From positions 43,688 through 107,687 of the forward strand of contig JAFSIV010000008.1 of assembly GCA_017439585.1 (NCBI GenBank): a stretch of DNA of 64,000 nucleotides, given 5' to 3'. The DNA comes from Clostridia bacterium (GTDB lineage: Bacteria > Bacillota > Clostridia > Oscillospirales > Acutalibacteraceae). Below, in pieces: positions 1 to 9,596 of the stretch. Position 1 is the first letter of the stretch. Each line of letters opens with the position of its first letter. The notes beneath the pieces were generated by a model, which did not search any database, was not told where the DNA came from, and was given only the letters and a program-made list of their open reading frames with translations. The position numbers and the translations under genes are program-made.

Positions 1-1567
<1,567 letters not shown>

Positions 1568-4500
1568 TTACTCATCGTCTTCAAGCTCGTCGCCTGAAAA
1601 ATCGTCGTCATCATTATCAAAAGCGATAGCCTCGCCGTTTTCATCCTCTAAGCCGTAGCCTGCGAGAGTATCAACAACGGTTTCACTCTTAAATTCTTCT
1701 TCCATAGAGAAATCCTCGTTTTCGGGGATAGACGGCAAACCAATATCCAAATCATCATCAAAGGTTTGCTTTAAGTCAATTTCTTCCTCAAACTCGTCTA
1801 ACACCTTAACATCAAGTCCCAAAGACTGCAATTCCTTAATAAGAACCTTAAAGGACTCAGGAACGCCCGGCTTCGGAATGTTCTGACCCTTAACAATAGA
1901 CTCATAGGTCTTAACACGGCCAACAACATCATCCGACTTAACGGTTAGGATTTCTTGCAAGGTATAAGCAGCACCGTAAGCTTCAAGTGCCCAAACTTCC
2001 ATCTCACCGAAACGCTGACCGCCGAACTGAGCTTTACCGCCAAGAGGCTGCTGGGTAACAAGTGAGTACGGACCGGTTGAACGGGCGTGAATCTTATCGT
2101 CAACCAAGTGGTGAAGTTTAAGGTAATACATATAACCAACGGTTACAGGGTTATCAAAAGGTTCACCTGTTCTACCGTCAAACAACTGAGTCTTAGCATC
2201 CTCTCTCAAAGGAATACGAGAGAAATCAAGACCTGCTGTATCTTTAAATTTATATTCATCAGCCTTGGTATATTCCTCAGCCATATTGAAGCATTTTCTA
2301 ATGTCTTCCTCGTGCGCACCGTCGAATACAGGTGTGCAGATATTCCAGCCAAGTGCTCTTGCGGCATAGCCCAAGTGAACTTCAAGCACCTGACCGATAT
2401 TCATACGGGAAGGAACGCCCAAAGGATTAAGAACTATATCAAGCGGAGTACCGTCGGGTAAGAAAGGCATATCCTCGCTTGGAAGTATTCTTGATACAAC
2501 ACCCTTGTTACCGTGTCTACCTGCCATCTTATCGCCGACAGAAATCTTACGCTTCTGAGCAATATAGCAACGAACAACAACATTAACACCGGGGCTAAGC
2601 TCGGATGCGTTTTCTCTTGTGAACACCTTAACATCTACGATAGTACCGTATTCACCGTGAGGCACTCTGAGAGAGGTATCTCTAACCTCGCGGGCTTTTT
2701 CACCAAATATTGCGCGGAGAAGTCTTTCCTCTGCGGTGAGCTCGGTTTCACCCTTAGGAGTAACCTTACCAACAAGAATATCGCCTGCGGAAACCTCGGC
2801 GCCAATGCGGATAATACCGCGCTCGTCAAGGTCTTTAAGAGCATCTTCGCCAACATTGGGGATATCTCTTGTTATTTCCTCAGGTCCAAGCTTGGTATCG
2901 CGACATTCAAGCTCATATTCCTCAATATGAATAGAGGTGTAAATATCCTCGCGAACAAGTCTTTCGTTAATTAAAACAGCGTCCTCATAGTTATAACCTT
3001 CCCAAGTCATAAAGCCGATAAGGGCATTACGACCAAGAGAAATTTCACCGCCTGAGGTTGCAGGACCGTCAGCAATAACCTCGCCCTCAGCGATTTGCTG
3101 ACCCACTGAAACAACAGGTCTCTGGTTAATACAAGTGCCATGGTTTGAACGCAGGAATTTGATAAGCTTATAATCGTCAAGCTCGCCGTTTTTAGCGCGA
3201 ATAGTAATACTGTCTGCCGAAACAAAGGTAACCTCACCAGCTCTGCGCGCTAAAACAACAACGCCTGAATCGATAGCAGCCTTATATTCCATACCGGTTG
3301 CAACAATCGGGTTTTCGGGTTTTAATAGCGGCACTGCCTGCTTCTGCATGTTTGAACCCATGAGCGCACGGTTGGTATCATCATTTTCAAGGAAAGGAAT
3401 CATAGCAGTTGCAACGGATACAACCATTTTAGGTGATACATCCATAAACTCTGCGCGATTTGCCTCAACCTCTTGGAAGCCGTCACGATAACGGGCATTA
3501 ACCTTTGTACGAGTAAAGTTACCCTTATCGTCAATAGGCTCATTAGCCTGAGCCACGATATAATCGTCCTCTTCGTCAGCAGTCATATAAACAACTTCGT
3601 CTAAAACTCTGCCGTTTTCAACTCTGCGGAAGGGAGTTTCAATAAATCCATACTTATTAATCTTTGCAAAGGTTGCTAAGTAGGAGATAAGACCGATGTT
3701 AGGACCTTCGGGAGTCTCGATAGGACACATACGGCCATAGTGTGTATAGTGAACGTCTCGAACTTCGAATGAAGCTCTGTCTCTTGACAAACCGCCAGGA
3801 CCTAATGCCGACAAACGACGCTTATGAGTAAGCTCGGAAAGCGGGTTTGTTTGGTCCATAAACTGAGAAAGCGGAGAAGAACCAAAGAATTCTTTAATAG
3901 CGGCAACAACAGGACGGATATTAATTAGCGACTGCGGAGTGATAGCTGCGGGGTCTTGCGACTGCAAGGTCATCTTCTCGCGAACAACTCTTTCCATTCT
4001 GGAAATACCGATTCTGAATTGATTTTGCAAAAGCTCTCCAACCGAACGGATACGACGGTTGCCCAAGTGGTCAATATCGTCAACCTCTCCGACATTATGA
4101 GCCAAACCTAAGAAATAGCTAACTGACGCGAAAATATCATCAATAACAATATTTTTCGGGATAAGGTCATCAGCGTTTTCTAATAAAGCGGCGCGAATGT
4201 CCTCTTTATTATCATTGTTTTCGATAATTGCCTTTAATACTTCAAAGGAAACCTTTTCGTTAATGCCAAGACGGTCTAGCTCTGCGAGTTCATCCGCGGT
4301 AAAATCAACGAAATCGGAAAGATTAACCATTCCGTTTGATAAAACCTTAACCTCGCTAACATTACCCTCTGGGTCCATAGCATTAATATAAACCTGATTA
4401 ACGCCCTTCTTCTCAATTTCGAGAGCAAGCTCCTTAGAAACGGTGGTATCAGCATCTGCTAAAATTTCGCCGGTCATCGGGTCAACAACAGGGCGCGACA

Positions 4501-5383
4501 AAACAGCACCTCTGATACGACCGGAAATGCTTAACTTCTTATTATATTTGTAACGACCAACGCGAGATATATCATAGCGGTGAGCATCAAAGAATAATTG
4601 CTCTAAGTAGCTCTTAGCACCCTCTATGGTAACAGGCTCGCTAGGACGAAGCTTTTTATAAACCTCAACCAAAGCCTCTTCAACCGACTTTGTATCGTCA
4701 GCATCCAAGGTGGCGGCTAAACGCTCGTCCTCTCCAAAAACCTCTCTGATCATATCATTTGTTCCAAGACCTAAGGCTCTAACAAATGTTGTGATAGGAA
4801 GCTTGCGGTTTTTATCTATTCTAACATAAAGCACATCTGCGGCAGATGTTTCATATTCAAGCCAAGCTCCGCGATTAGGAATAATGGTAGAGGAGAAAAG
4901 CTTTTTGCCGGTTTTCTCGTCAACCTTAACAGCGTAATAAACGCCCGGTGAACGAACCAACTGCGAAACAATCGCACGCTCTGCACCATTGATAACAAAT
5001 GTTCCCGATTCGGTCATAAGGGGGAAATCTCCCATAGAAACTTCGCTTTCCTTAATCTCGCCGGTTTCGGTGTTTACAAGGCGGGCTGTAACCCTCAAGG
5101 GAGCGGCATAAGTAGTGTCGCGAGCCTTACATTCGGTAACATCATATTTCGGTGTATCGTCGAGACGGTAATCAATAAAGCTTAATTGCAGGTTACCGCT
5201 ATAATCGGTTATAGCCGACATATCTCTGAAAACTTCTTTCAGACCTTCCTCAACAAACCACTTGTATGAGTCCTTTTGGATTTCAATAAGATTAGGCATG
5301 TCGATGACTTCTTTAATCTTAGAAAAAGTCATACGCTCATTGCTACCTAACTTGACGGGTTTTACCATTGAAGTTGACTTCAT
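1568..5383 (-). CDS. rpoB: DNA-directed RNA polymerase subunit beta (RpoB)
   Basis: Beta subunit of RNA polymerase, ~1271 aa. The frame stays open to 5437, but family alignment from memory (MVxPVKxGxxxRMxFSxxKEV) and a GGAGGAG at 5397-5403 favour the ATG at 5381-5383 ([10 protein letters not shown]); ATG five codons later is also possible. The rifampicin pocket is complete and wild-type in appearance ([19 protein letters not shown], then SALGPGG), so rifampicin sensitivity is expected. Also present are the [23 protein letters not shown] and [12 protein letters not shown] segments. The last ~50 residues are a highly acidic tail ([16 protein letters not shown]). Unlike the common rplKAJL-rpoBC arrangement, no ribosomal protein gene lies upstream; the neighbour is divergent sigG. 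Confidence 0.97.
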   Translation of the reverse strand: MKSTSMVKPVKLGSNERMTFSKIKEVIDMPNLIEIQKDSYKWFVEEGLKEVFRDMSAITDYSGNLQLSFIDYRLDDTPKYDVTECKARDTTYAAPLRVTARLVNTETGEIKESEVSMGDFPLMTESGTFVINGAERAIVSQLVRSPGVYYAVKVDEKTGKKLFSSTIIPNRGAWLEYETSAADVLYVRIDKNRKLPITTFVRALGLGTNDMIREVFGEDERLAATLDADDTKSVEEALVEVYKKLRPSEPVTIEGAKSYLEQLFFDAHRYDISRVGRYKYNKKLSISGRIRGAVLSRPVVDPMTGEILADADTTVSKELALEIEKKGVNQVYINAMDPEGNVSEVKVLSNGMVNLSDFVDFTADELAELDRLGINEKVSFEVLKAIIENNDNKEDIRAALLENADDLIPKNIVIDDIFASVSYFLGLAHNVGEVDDIDHLGNRRIRSVGELLQNQFRIGISRMERVVREKMTLQSQDPAAITPQSLINIRPVVAAIKEFFGSSPLSQFMDQTNPLSELTHKRRLSALGPGGLSRDRASFEVRDVHYTHYGRMCPIETPEGPNIGLISYLATFAKINKYGFIETPFRRVENGRVLDEVVYMTADEEDDYIVAQANEPIDDKGNFTRTKVNARYRDGFQEVEANRAEFMDVSPKMVVSVATAMIPFLENDDTNRALMGSNMQKQAVPLLKPENPIVATGMEYKAAIDSGVVVLARRAGEVTFVSADSITIRAKNGELDDYKLIKFLRSNHGTCINQRPVVSVGQQIAEGEVIADGPATSGGEISLGRNALIGFMTWEGYNYEDAVLINERLVREDIYTSIHIEEYELECRDTKLGPEEITRDIPNVGEDALKDLDERGIIRIGAEVSAGDILVGKVTPKGETELTAEERLLRAIFGEKAREVRDTSLRVPHGEYGTIVDVKVFTRENASELSPGVNVVVRCYIAQKRKISVGDKMAGRHGNKGVVSRILPSEDMPFLPDGTPLDIVLNPLGVPSRMNIGQVLEVHLGYAARALGWNICTPVFDGAHEEDIRKCFNMAEEYTKADEYKFKDTAGLDFSRIPLREDAKTQLFDGRTGEPFDNPVTVGYMYYLKLHHLVDDKIHARSTGPYSLVTQQPLGGKAQFGGQRFGEMEVWALEAYGAAYTLQEILTVKSDDVVGRVKTYESIVKGQNIPKPGVPESFKVLIKELQSLGLDVKVLDEFEEEIDLKQTFDDDLDIGLPSIPENEDFSMEEEFKSETVVDTLAGYGLEDENGEAIAFDNDDDDFSGDELEDDE

Positions 5384-5533
5384 AGGTATACAATCACTCC
5401 TCCGCAAAATTTCGGCATATTTAGTGCCATTAGACAAGCTTTGACGATAGATATTGTGGTGTTTTATAATTCGCTAAAAAGGGCTTAAAAATATAATAAG
5501 TGCACAATACCCCATCATCATTAGTAATTTACA

Positions 5534-5562
5534 ATTATATACTAAAAAAATCCATAAGTCAA
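5534..5562 (-). promoter_or_regulatory. Sigma-A promoter of rpoBC
   Basis: Read on the minus strand, TTGACT (5557-5562) and TATAAT (5534-5539) are separated by exactly 17 bases. The site lies ~150 bases before the rpoB start, leaving an AT-rich leader of about 140 bases. It fits rpoBC being a separate transcription unit. Confidence 0.85.
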
Positions 5563-5713
5563 GCCCTATTTTTCTAAAAATTTAAAATTATTCAAGTTAA
5601 TTTTTAACAAATTTTATATTTGCTATTCAAACAATTTGACGAAATTTTAAGCCCTATAACAATGTTTTTTAAAAATACAAGCCTTTTTTGTCGAAACAAA
5701 AAATATTTTATAG

Positions 5714-5743
5714 GTGTATTCCTTTAAGTTAAAGGCAATAATT
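5714..5743 (+). promoter_or_regulatory. SigF/SigG-type forespore promoter of sigG
   Basis: GTGTA (5714-5718), 15 bases, then GGCAATAATT (5734-5743). This matches the Bacillus SigF/SigG pattern GYATA-N15-GGNNANAHTR with one or two differences, and no good sigma-A pair precedes sigG. It ends 32 bases before the ATG, with ribosome binding site GAGGG at about 5763-5767. Confidence 0.7.
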
Positions 5744-5775
5744 TTATTGAAAAAAGAATCAAAGAGGGCTTTAAA

Positions 5776-6540
5776 ATGTATAACAATAAGGTTTTCATTT
5801 GCGGGGTAGATACTTCAAAGCTACCTTTATTAAAGGAAAAAGAAAAGGAGGAGCTTTTAAAGAAAATAAAACAGGGCGATACCCTCGCCCGAGACGAGCT
5901 TATAAACGGAAATTTAAGACTCGTTTTAAGCGTTATACAGAGATTTACAGGCAGAGGCGAAAATATTGACGACCTTTTTCAAATAGGTTGTATCGGTCTA
6001 ATTAAAGCAATAGATAACTTTGATATAACCCAAAATGTCAGATTTTCAACCTATGCCGTTCCAATGATAATTGGTGAAATCAGACGTTATCTCAGAGACA
6101 ATAATTCCATAAGAGTAAGCCGTTCTATCAAAGACACCGCCTATAAAGCTATGCAAATCAAAGAACAGCTTTTAAGAGAAAATCAGGAAGAACCCACCGT
6201 TGAAGAAATCGCAAAAGCGTTGGGTATGCCGAAAAGCGATGTGGTTATCGCGCTCGAAAGCATCGTAAACCCCATGTCGATTTACGACCCAATTTATTCC
6301 GACGGCGGAGATACTATATATGTATTAGACCAACTCGGCGATAAAAACGACGATACGAATTGGCTCGACGAAATTGCCTTCAAGGAGGCAATAAAAGATT
6401 TATCCGACCGCGAAAAGCTTATTTTATCCCTTAGATTTATGCAGGGCAAAACCCAAATGGAAGTATCAAGCGAAATCGGTATTTCGCAGGCTCAGGTTTC
6501 AAGACTCGAAAAAGGCGCTATCGAAAAGATAAAAAATTAA
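5776..6540 (+). CDS. sigG: RNA polymerase sporulation-specific sigma factor SigG
   Basis: Late forespore sigma factor that directs core polymerase to germination, small acid-soluble protein and spore-protection genes. The 254-aa length and the start MYNNKVFICGVDTSKLPLL match SigG, whose N-terminal leader is diagnostic against SigF. Region 2 (DLFQIGCIGLIKAIDNFD, FSTYAVPMIIGEIRRYLRD) is at ~60-115, region 3 at ~120-180, and the region 4 helix-turn-helix (KTQMEVSSEIGISQAQVSR) at ~220-245. The gene is monocistronic, with a forespore-type promoter and its own terminator. Classical spoIIG neighbours are absent; it lies back to back with rpoB. It is intact and marks the host as a probable spore former. 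Confidence 0.95.
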   Translation: MYNNKVFICGVDTSKLPLLKEKEKEELLKKIKQGDTLARDELINGNLRLVLSVIQRFTGRGENIDDLFQIGCIGLIKAIDNFDITQNVRFSTYAVPMIIGEIRRYLRDNNSIRVSRSIKDTAYKAMQIKEQLLRENQEEPTVEEIAKALGMPKSDVVIALESIVNPMSIYDPIYSDGGDTIYVLDQLGDKNDDTNWLDEIAFKEAIKDLSDREKLILSLRFMQGKTQMEVSSEIGISQAQVSRLEKGAIEKIKN

Positions 6541-6547
6541 AAATTTT

Positions 6548-6575
6548 AAAGGCTTGGGAAAATCCCAAGCCTTTT
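6548..6575 (+). terminator. Intrinsic terminator after sigG
   Basis: AAGGCTTGGGA / TCCCAAGCCTT stem with a two-base loop, followed by a short T run; starts 8 bases after the sigG stop. Confidence 0.85.
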
Positions 6576-6576
6576 G

Positions 6577-6698
6577 CTATTCAGTATAAAAACAATCCTC
6601 TTTCCATTTTTGAGGGTTAGTATCAATATAAAATAATATCCGTTTTGGCTATAATCATAATCTTTTAACCTTGTTGGTTTGCGGTTTGGTAAATTCAT
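6577..6698 (-). pseudogene. Internally deleted RAYT/IS200-like (REP-associated tyrosine) transposase
   Basis: From the ATG at 6696-6698 the minus strand reads MNLPNRKPTRLKDYDYSQN then GYYF, which is the typical amino end of REP-associated tyrosine transposases (Y1 family). After that a different frame reads YIDTNPQKWKEDCFYTE and stop (6577-6579), which looks like the carboxy end of the same family (YI.xNPxKWxED.Y). The two ends are joined directly, so nearly all of the ~150-residue catalytic middle, including the HUH and Tyr residues, is missing and the join is out of frame. This is a decayed element, not a gene. The family call is from memory of the motifs. Confidence 0.65.
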
Positions 6699-6701
6699 TT
6701 T

Positions 6702-6908
6702 TTATTTTTTGTCTTTAATAAATTCTGCAATATCTTCAATTTTACAATTTAATACGGAACATAGTTTATCTATTGTTTTAGTCTCCACATTTTCGTTCGC
6801 TTTTAGTCTTCTTATGGTTTTGCTATCAATGCCACACTTTTCACGCAATTTATAGGTAGAAAAACCTTTTTCTTTCATCGTAATCCATAATTTATCAAAC
6901 ACTATCAT
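6702..6908 (-). CDS. XRE-family (Cro/CI-type) helix-turn-helix regulator
   Basis: A 68-aa single-domain DNA-binding protein: MKEKGFSTYKLREKCGID forms the first helices, and SKTIRRLKANENVETKTIDKLC covers the recognition helix and the conserved TIDKLCxxLxC segment. This resembles short YozG/HipB-like regulators. The ribosome binding site AAGGGGG lies about 8 bases before the ATG. It diverges from a strong promoter whose -10 sits in one of two near-identical palindromes (6938-6952, 6962-6976), which makes it the likely repressor of that promoter and of itself. The ligand or signal is unknown. Confident in the fold; the target is inferred from position. Confidence 0.88.
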   Translation of the reverse strand: MIVFDKLWITMKEKGFSTYKLREKCGIDSKTIRRLKANENVETKTIDKLCSVLNCKIEDIAEFIKDKK

Positions 6909-6920
6909 AAAACAACCCCC

Positions 6921-6978
6921 TTGACATTTATTATTATGGGGATTATAATCTCAAATATTAAGGGGATATAATCCCCAT
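6921..6978 (+). promoter_or_regulatory. Strong sigma-A promoter with twin operators
   Basis: TTGACA (6921-6926), 17 bases, TATAAT (6944-6949): a consensus promoter. Palindrome GGGGATTATAATCTC (6938-6952) covers the -10, and GGGGATATAATCCCC (6962-6976) covers the start-site region. The outer halves also form a perfect 12-base inverted repeat (6936-6947 with 6967-6978). The likely binder is the divergent XRE protein. Confidence 0.8.
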
Positions 6979-6992
6979 AAGGAGAATGGATT

Positions 6993-7034
6993 ATGATTAA
7001 ACGTGTTGTTATTGCAGGTTACAGGGATTATTAA
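6993..7034 (+). pseudogene. 13-codon stub of a SLOG (DUF2493-like) gene
   Basis: ATG at 6993 with ribosome binding site AAGGAG reads MIKRVVIAGYRDY then TAA. This is nearly identical, in protein and DNA, to residues 9-19 of the intact SLOG gene starting at 7249 (KRVVIAGCRDY). The similarity stops at the stop codon. The consensus operator-bearing promoter therefore now drives only a stub, while the intact copy sits ~215 bases further on behind its own promoter. Confidence 0.7.
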
Positions 7035-7055
7035 TTATTCCATATAAAAACTATA

Positions 7056-7084
7056 TTGATTTTTATTTTTATATATGGTAAAAT
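7056..7084 (+). promoter_or_regulatory. Sigma-A promoter of the structured leader and SLOG gene
   Basis: TTGATT (7056-7061), 17 bases, TAAAAT (7079-7084). The expected start site (~7090) falls at the first bases of the long hairpin. An inverted repeat CCATATA / TATATGG (7040-7046, 7072-7078) overlaps the spacer. Confidence 0.6.
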
Positions 7085-7088
7085 TTAT

Positions 7089-7236
7089 TTGCGACGCAAA
7101 CTGAATAAAAAACTCTAACGACGGGAAAATACCTTGGTAAAAGGTGTTTCCCTTATCCCTCGTTGGAGTTAGTTTGCGTCGCAACAAACTGAGGGTAAAC
7201 ACTTTTTCGGCACACCTTTCGGGGTGTGCTTTTTTA
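7089..7236 (+). ncRNA. Structured leader RNA / candidate attenuator or small RNA
   Basis: A perfect 14-base stem (TTGCGACGCAAACT 7089-7102 with AGTTTGCGTCGCAA 7171-7184) encloses further pairings: AACTCTAACGA with TCGTTGGAGTT, and GGGAAA with TTTCCC. It is followed by GAGGGTAAACAC (about 7191-7203), which can pair instead with GTGTTTCCC in the upper stem (~7144-7152), then by a terminator hairpin GCACACC/GGTGTGC with a T6 run (7209-7236), and 12 bases later the ATG of the SLOG gene with GAGGTG. The order is that of a terminator-type riboswitch or attenuator; an independent small RNA is the alternative. I do not recognise it as a known class. Confidence 0.55.
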
Positions 7237-7248
7237 TTGAGGTGAATT

Positions 7249-7629
7249 ATGGAAAATAAAAAATTACCAACCAAACGAGTTGTTATTGCAGGTTGCAGAG
7301 ATTACGAAAATTACGAACAAGCAAAAGAGTTTATTGATATATGTTTATCTAATGTTCGAAAAGAAAATGAAATTATTATTGTTTCGGGCGCTGCCAGAGG
7401 TGCAGATGCTATTGGAGAGCGGTATGCAAAAGAAAATGGTTTCAGGATTGAAAAATACCCTGCCGATTGGGAAAAATACGGCAAAAGCGCAGGACCTATA
7501 AGAAATAAGCAAATGGCAGAAATCAGCGATTATGTAATCTGTTTTTGGAACGAAAAAAGCAAGGGCACAAAATCAATGATAGATTATGCGAAAAAATTAA
7601 ATAAGCCTGTTAAAATTAAAATTATATAA
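7249..7629 (+). CDS. SLOG-superfamily protein (DUF2493 / YspA-like)
   Basis: A 126-aa single-domain Rossmann-like protein. The glycine-rich start RVVIAGCRDYENYEQAKE (residues ~10-27), the signature SGAARGADAIGERYAKENG (~50-68) and the late segment GPIRNKQMAEISDYVICFW (~83-101) are those of the DUF2493/cpYpsA SLOG group. Members are thought to bind nucleotide-derived or related small ligands, and often occur with phage or defence genes; the specific role is unknown. GAGGTG precedes the ATG. Expression appears to be conditioned by the structured leader with a terminator just upstream. A truncated copy lies at 6993-7034. Confidence 0.85.
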   Translation: MENKKLPTKRVVIAGCRDYENYEQAKEFIDICLSNVRKENEIIIVSGAARGADAIGERYAKENGFRIEKYPADWEKYGKSAGPIRNKQMAEISDYVICFWNEKSKGTKSMIDYAKKLNKPVKIKII

Positions 7630-7744
7630 AACGGTAAATTTTCATACTCAATATTAATTTGGTTAAGGGCGTGCCCGTCGCGGCATGAGCGACAATATAA
7701 TAAATTTTAGTTGTTTTGTATTGGATAATGCCTTCGACGTCCCG

Positions 7745-8599
7745 TCAGGTTTTAACATTTTCGGGCGACTCATAATCGCCCTTTTGTTTAATGTATTGCT
7801 TTGTGCTAATGTTAATCTTTAAATCATCAGTTGGGGAATGAGAAAAAATTTTTTTATAGGTTTTTGAAAAATATGATAGATTTTGGAATCCGCTTTGATA
7901 GGCACTTTCCGACACATTGCATTCACCCGATTTAAGCTTGGCTTTAGCGTGGGTGCAACGAACAATATTTAAAAATTGGTTAATGGTGTTTCCCGTTACC
8001 TCCTTGAAAATATGACATAAATACGATTTACTGATATTCATATATTCACTTATATTATCAAGCGTAAGCTCTCCGGAAAAATTATCATAAATATACTCGG
8101 TGGTTTTTTTAACAAGCTCTATCTTTTTATTTGGGATTTTTTCTTGGATATTAATACTTTTCTCGCGCGATATTATTGAAAGTAAAACCTTGCAATATCC
8201 CTCAACGGCATCTTTGAAATTGTTTGGTTGACTATTAAGCTCGTTCAGAATTCTTTTATATATGTCAAGGGCGGCAGGAGCAGTGCTTTTGTTTGGGAGC
8301 TCTGAAAACGAGCGACCATACATATCACTCCAAATAATAAGACAATGGTAGGTGCATTTGTCGTCAGAGGTTAGCATTTCGTGCAGTTGATATTTATTGA
8401 TAACAGCGATATCGTTTTCTTTAAAGGTGTTTTCAATGCCGTCGCAGATGACTGTGAGAGTACCGCTTATTACAAGCAAAAGCTCGATGTTTTTGTGCCA
8501 ATGCATACATATTTTTTCGTTACTGCAAAGGGTATCAATATGATAAATTATTCTTAAATTATTATCTATATAATGATTACCGTGGTGTTCATATGGCAT
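7745..8599 (-). CDS. AraC-family transcriptional regulator
   Basis: N-terminal cupin sugar-sensing domain (CMHWHKNIELLLVISG, residues ~30-45) and C-terminal double helix-turn-helix (ELTLDNISEYMNISKSYLCH then FKEVTGNTINQFLNIVR, ~175-225; second motif NVSESAYQSGFQNLSYFSK). A TTG at 8608 is in frame, but the AGGAG at about 8609-8613 is spaced best for the ATG at 8597-8599 (MPYEHHGNHY), about 284 aa. It diverges from the isomerase-dehydrogenase genes starting at 8743, across ~140 bases, so it probably activates them in response to a sugar. The last ~25 residues after the DNA-binding domain are an unstructured tail. Confidence 0.9.
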   Translation of the reverse strand: MPYEHHGNHYIDNNLRIIYHIDTLCSNEKICMHWHKNIELLLVISGTLTVICDGIENTFKENDIAVINKYQLHEMLTSDDKCTYHCLIIWSDMYGRSFSELPNKSTAPAALDIYKRILNELNSQPNNFKDAVEGYCKVLLSIISREKSINIQEKIPNKKIELVKKTTEYIYDNFSGELTLDNISEYMNISKSYLCHIFKEVTGNTINQFLNIVRCTHAKAKLKSGECNVSESAYQSGFQNLSYFSKTYKKIFSHSPTDDLKINISTKQYIKQKGDYESPENVKT

Positions 8600-8742
8600 C
8601 TTAAACAACTCCTTTTTTACAAATTATATAACAGAACATTAAAAAAAGCAAGATAGTGTTAATAATCAGTGGTTTTATTGCTTTGTTTTTACTATTAAGT
8701 TTAATATAATTAAAATATACATAAATGAAGGAGTGTATGAAA

Positions 8743-9594
8743 ATGTATAATTTTCCAATCGGAGTTATGGTTGAATCCTTTAAACTTCCGTTCAAAGAGG
8801 CGGTTGAAAACGCAGCCAAATTGGGTGCCAAAGGAATCCAGATGTATACAACAACGGGTGAGATGGCGCCTGAAAATTTAACCGAACAAAAAATCAAAGA
8901 AATTCTAGACATTGTTAAATCAAACGGATTGGTATTTTCGGCTCTTTGCGGTGATTTCGGCGGTCTGTCTGATTCAGAACGCAATAAGGAACGCGTAGAG
9001 CGTCTGAAACGCGTTATGGAACTGGCGCTTAAACTTGAAACTAATATAGTAACTACCCATATTGGCGTTGTTCCTGTTGATAGAAAGCATTCGCGTTATG
9101 GTGTTATGCAGGAGGCATGCTACACACTCGCCGAATTTGCAGATAGCCTAAACTCACATTTTGCTATCGAAACCGGACCCGAAACAGCAATGGTATTAAA
9201 AGACTTTTTAGATTCTCTTGATTCAAGAGGTGTGGCGGTAAATCTTGATCCAGCAAACTTTGTTATGGTAACGGGCGATGATCCGGTTAAGGCAGTATAC
9301 ACGCTTAAAGATTATATTGTTCATACTCATGCTAAGGATGGTATAAAACTTTTAGATGTTAGACCCGAGATTATTTATGGTGTAGAAAAAGCCACTGAGG
9401 AAGAAGCATGGGGCAAGGCATTTGAGGAGGTTCCGCTCGGAAAGGGTAAGGTTGATTTTGATAACTATCTTAAAGCTCTTGAAGATATAGGCTACAAAGG
9501 CTTCTTGACTATTGAACGCGAGGTAGGAGAAAATCCGGCCTCAGATATAAAAACCGCATTTGAATTTCTTACAAGAAAGATAAAGGAGAATTAA
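8743..9594 (+). CDS. Sugar phosphate isomerase/epimerase family TIM-barrel protein
   Basis: A xylose-isomerase-like (AP-endonuclease-2 fold) TIM barrel of ~283 aa. The metal ligands expected in this family are visible: Glu in FAIETGP, Asp in VNLDPANF, His in VHTHAKDG and Glu in LTIEREVG. Three ATGs cluster at 8725, 8737 and 8743; AAGGAG at 8728-8733 is 9 bases before the last, so MYNFPIGVMVESF is taken as the start. It is followed 2 bases later by a Gfo/Idh/MocA dehydrogenase whose ribosome binding site overlaps its stop, so the two are translated together. Such pairs oxidise and isomerise or dehydrate sugars, inositols or keto-glycosides. The substrate cannot be told. Confidence 0.85.
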   Translation: MYNFPIGVMVESFKLPFKEAVENAAKLGAKGIQMYTTTGEMAPENLTEQKIKEILDIVKSNGLVFSALCGDFGGLSDSERNKERVERLKRVMELALKLETNIVTTHIGVVPVDRKHSRYGVMQEACYTLAEFADSLNSHFAIETGPETAMVLKDFLDSLDSRGVAVNLDPANFVMVTGDDPVKAVYTLKDYIVHTHAKDGIKLLDVRPEIIYGVEKATEEEAWGKAFEEVPLGKGKVDFDNYLKALEDIGYKGFLTIEREVGENPASDIKTAFEFLTRKIKEN

Positions 9595-9596
9595 CT

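Noticed and set aside
7089-7184. Long hairpin as a plain transcription terminator
   Set aside because: No T run follows it; the true terminator is the separate hairpin at 7209-7236.
8601-8984. 127-aa minus-strand frame
   Set aside because: It overlaps the AraC-isomerase intergenic region and the start of the isomerase gene; it is a shadow.
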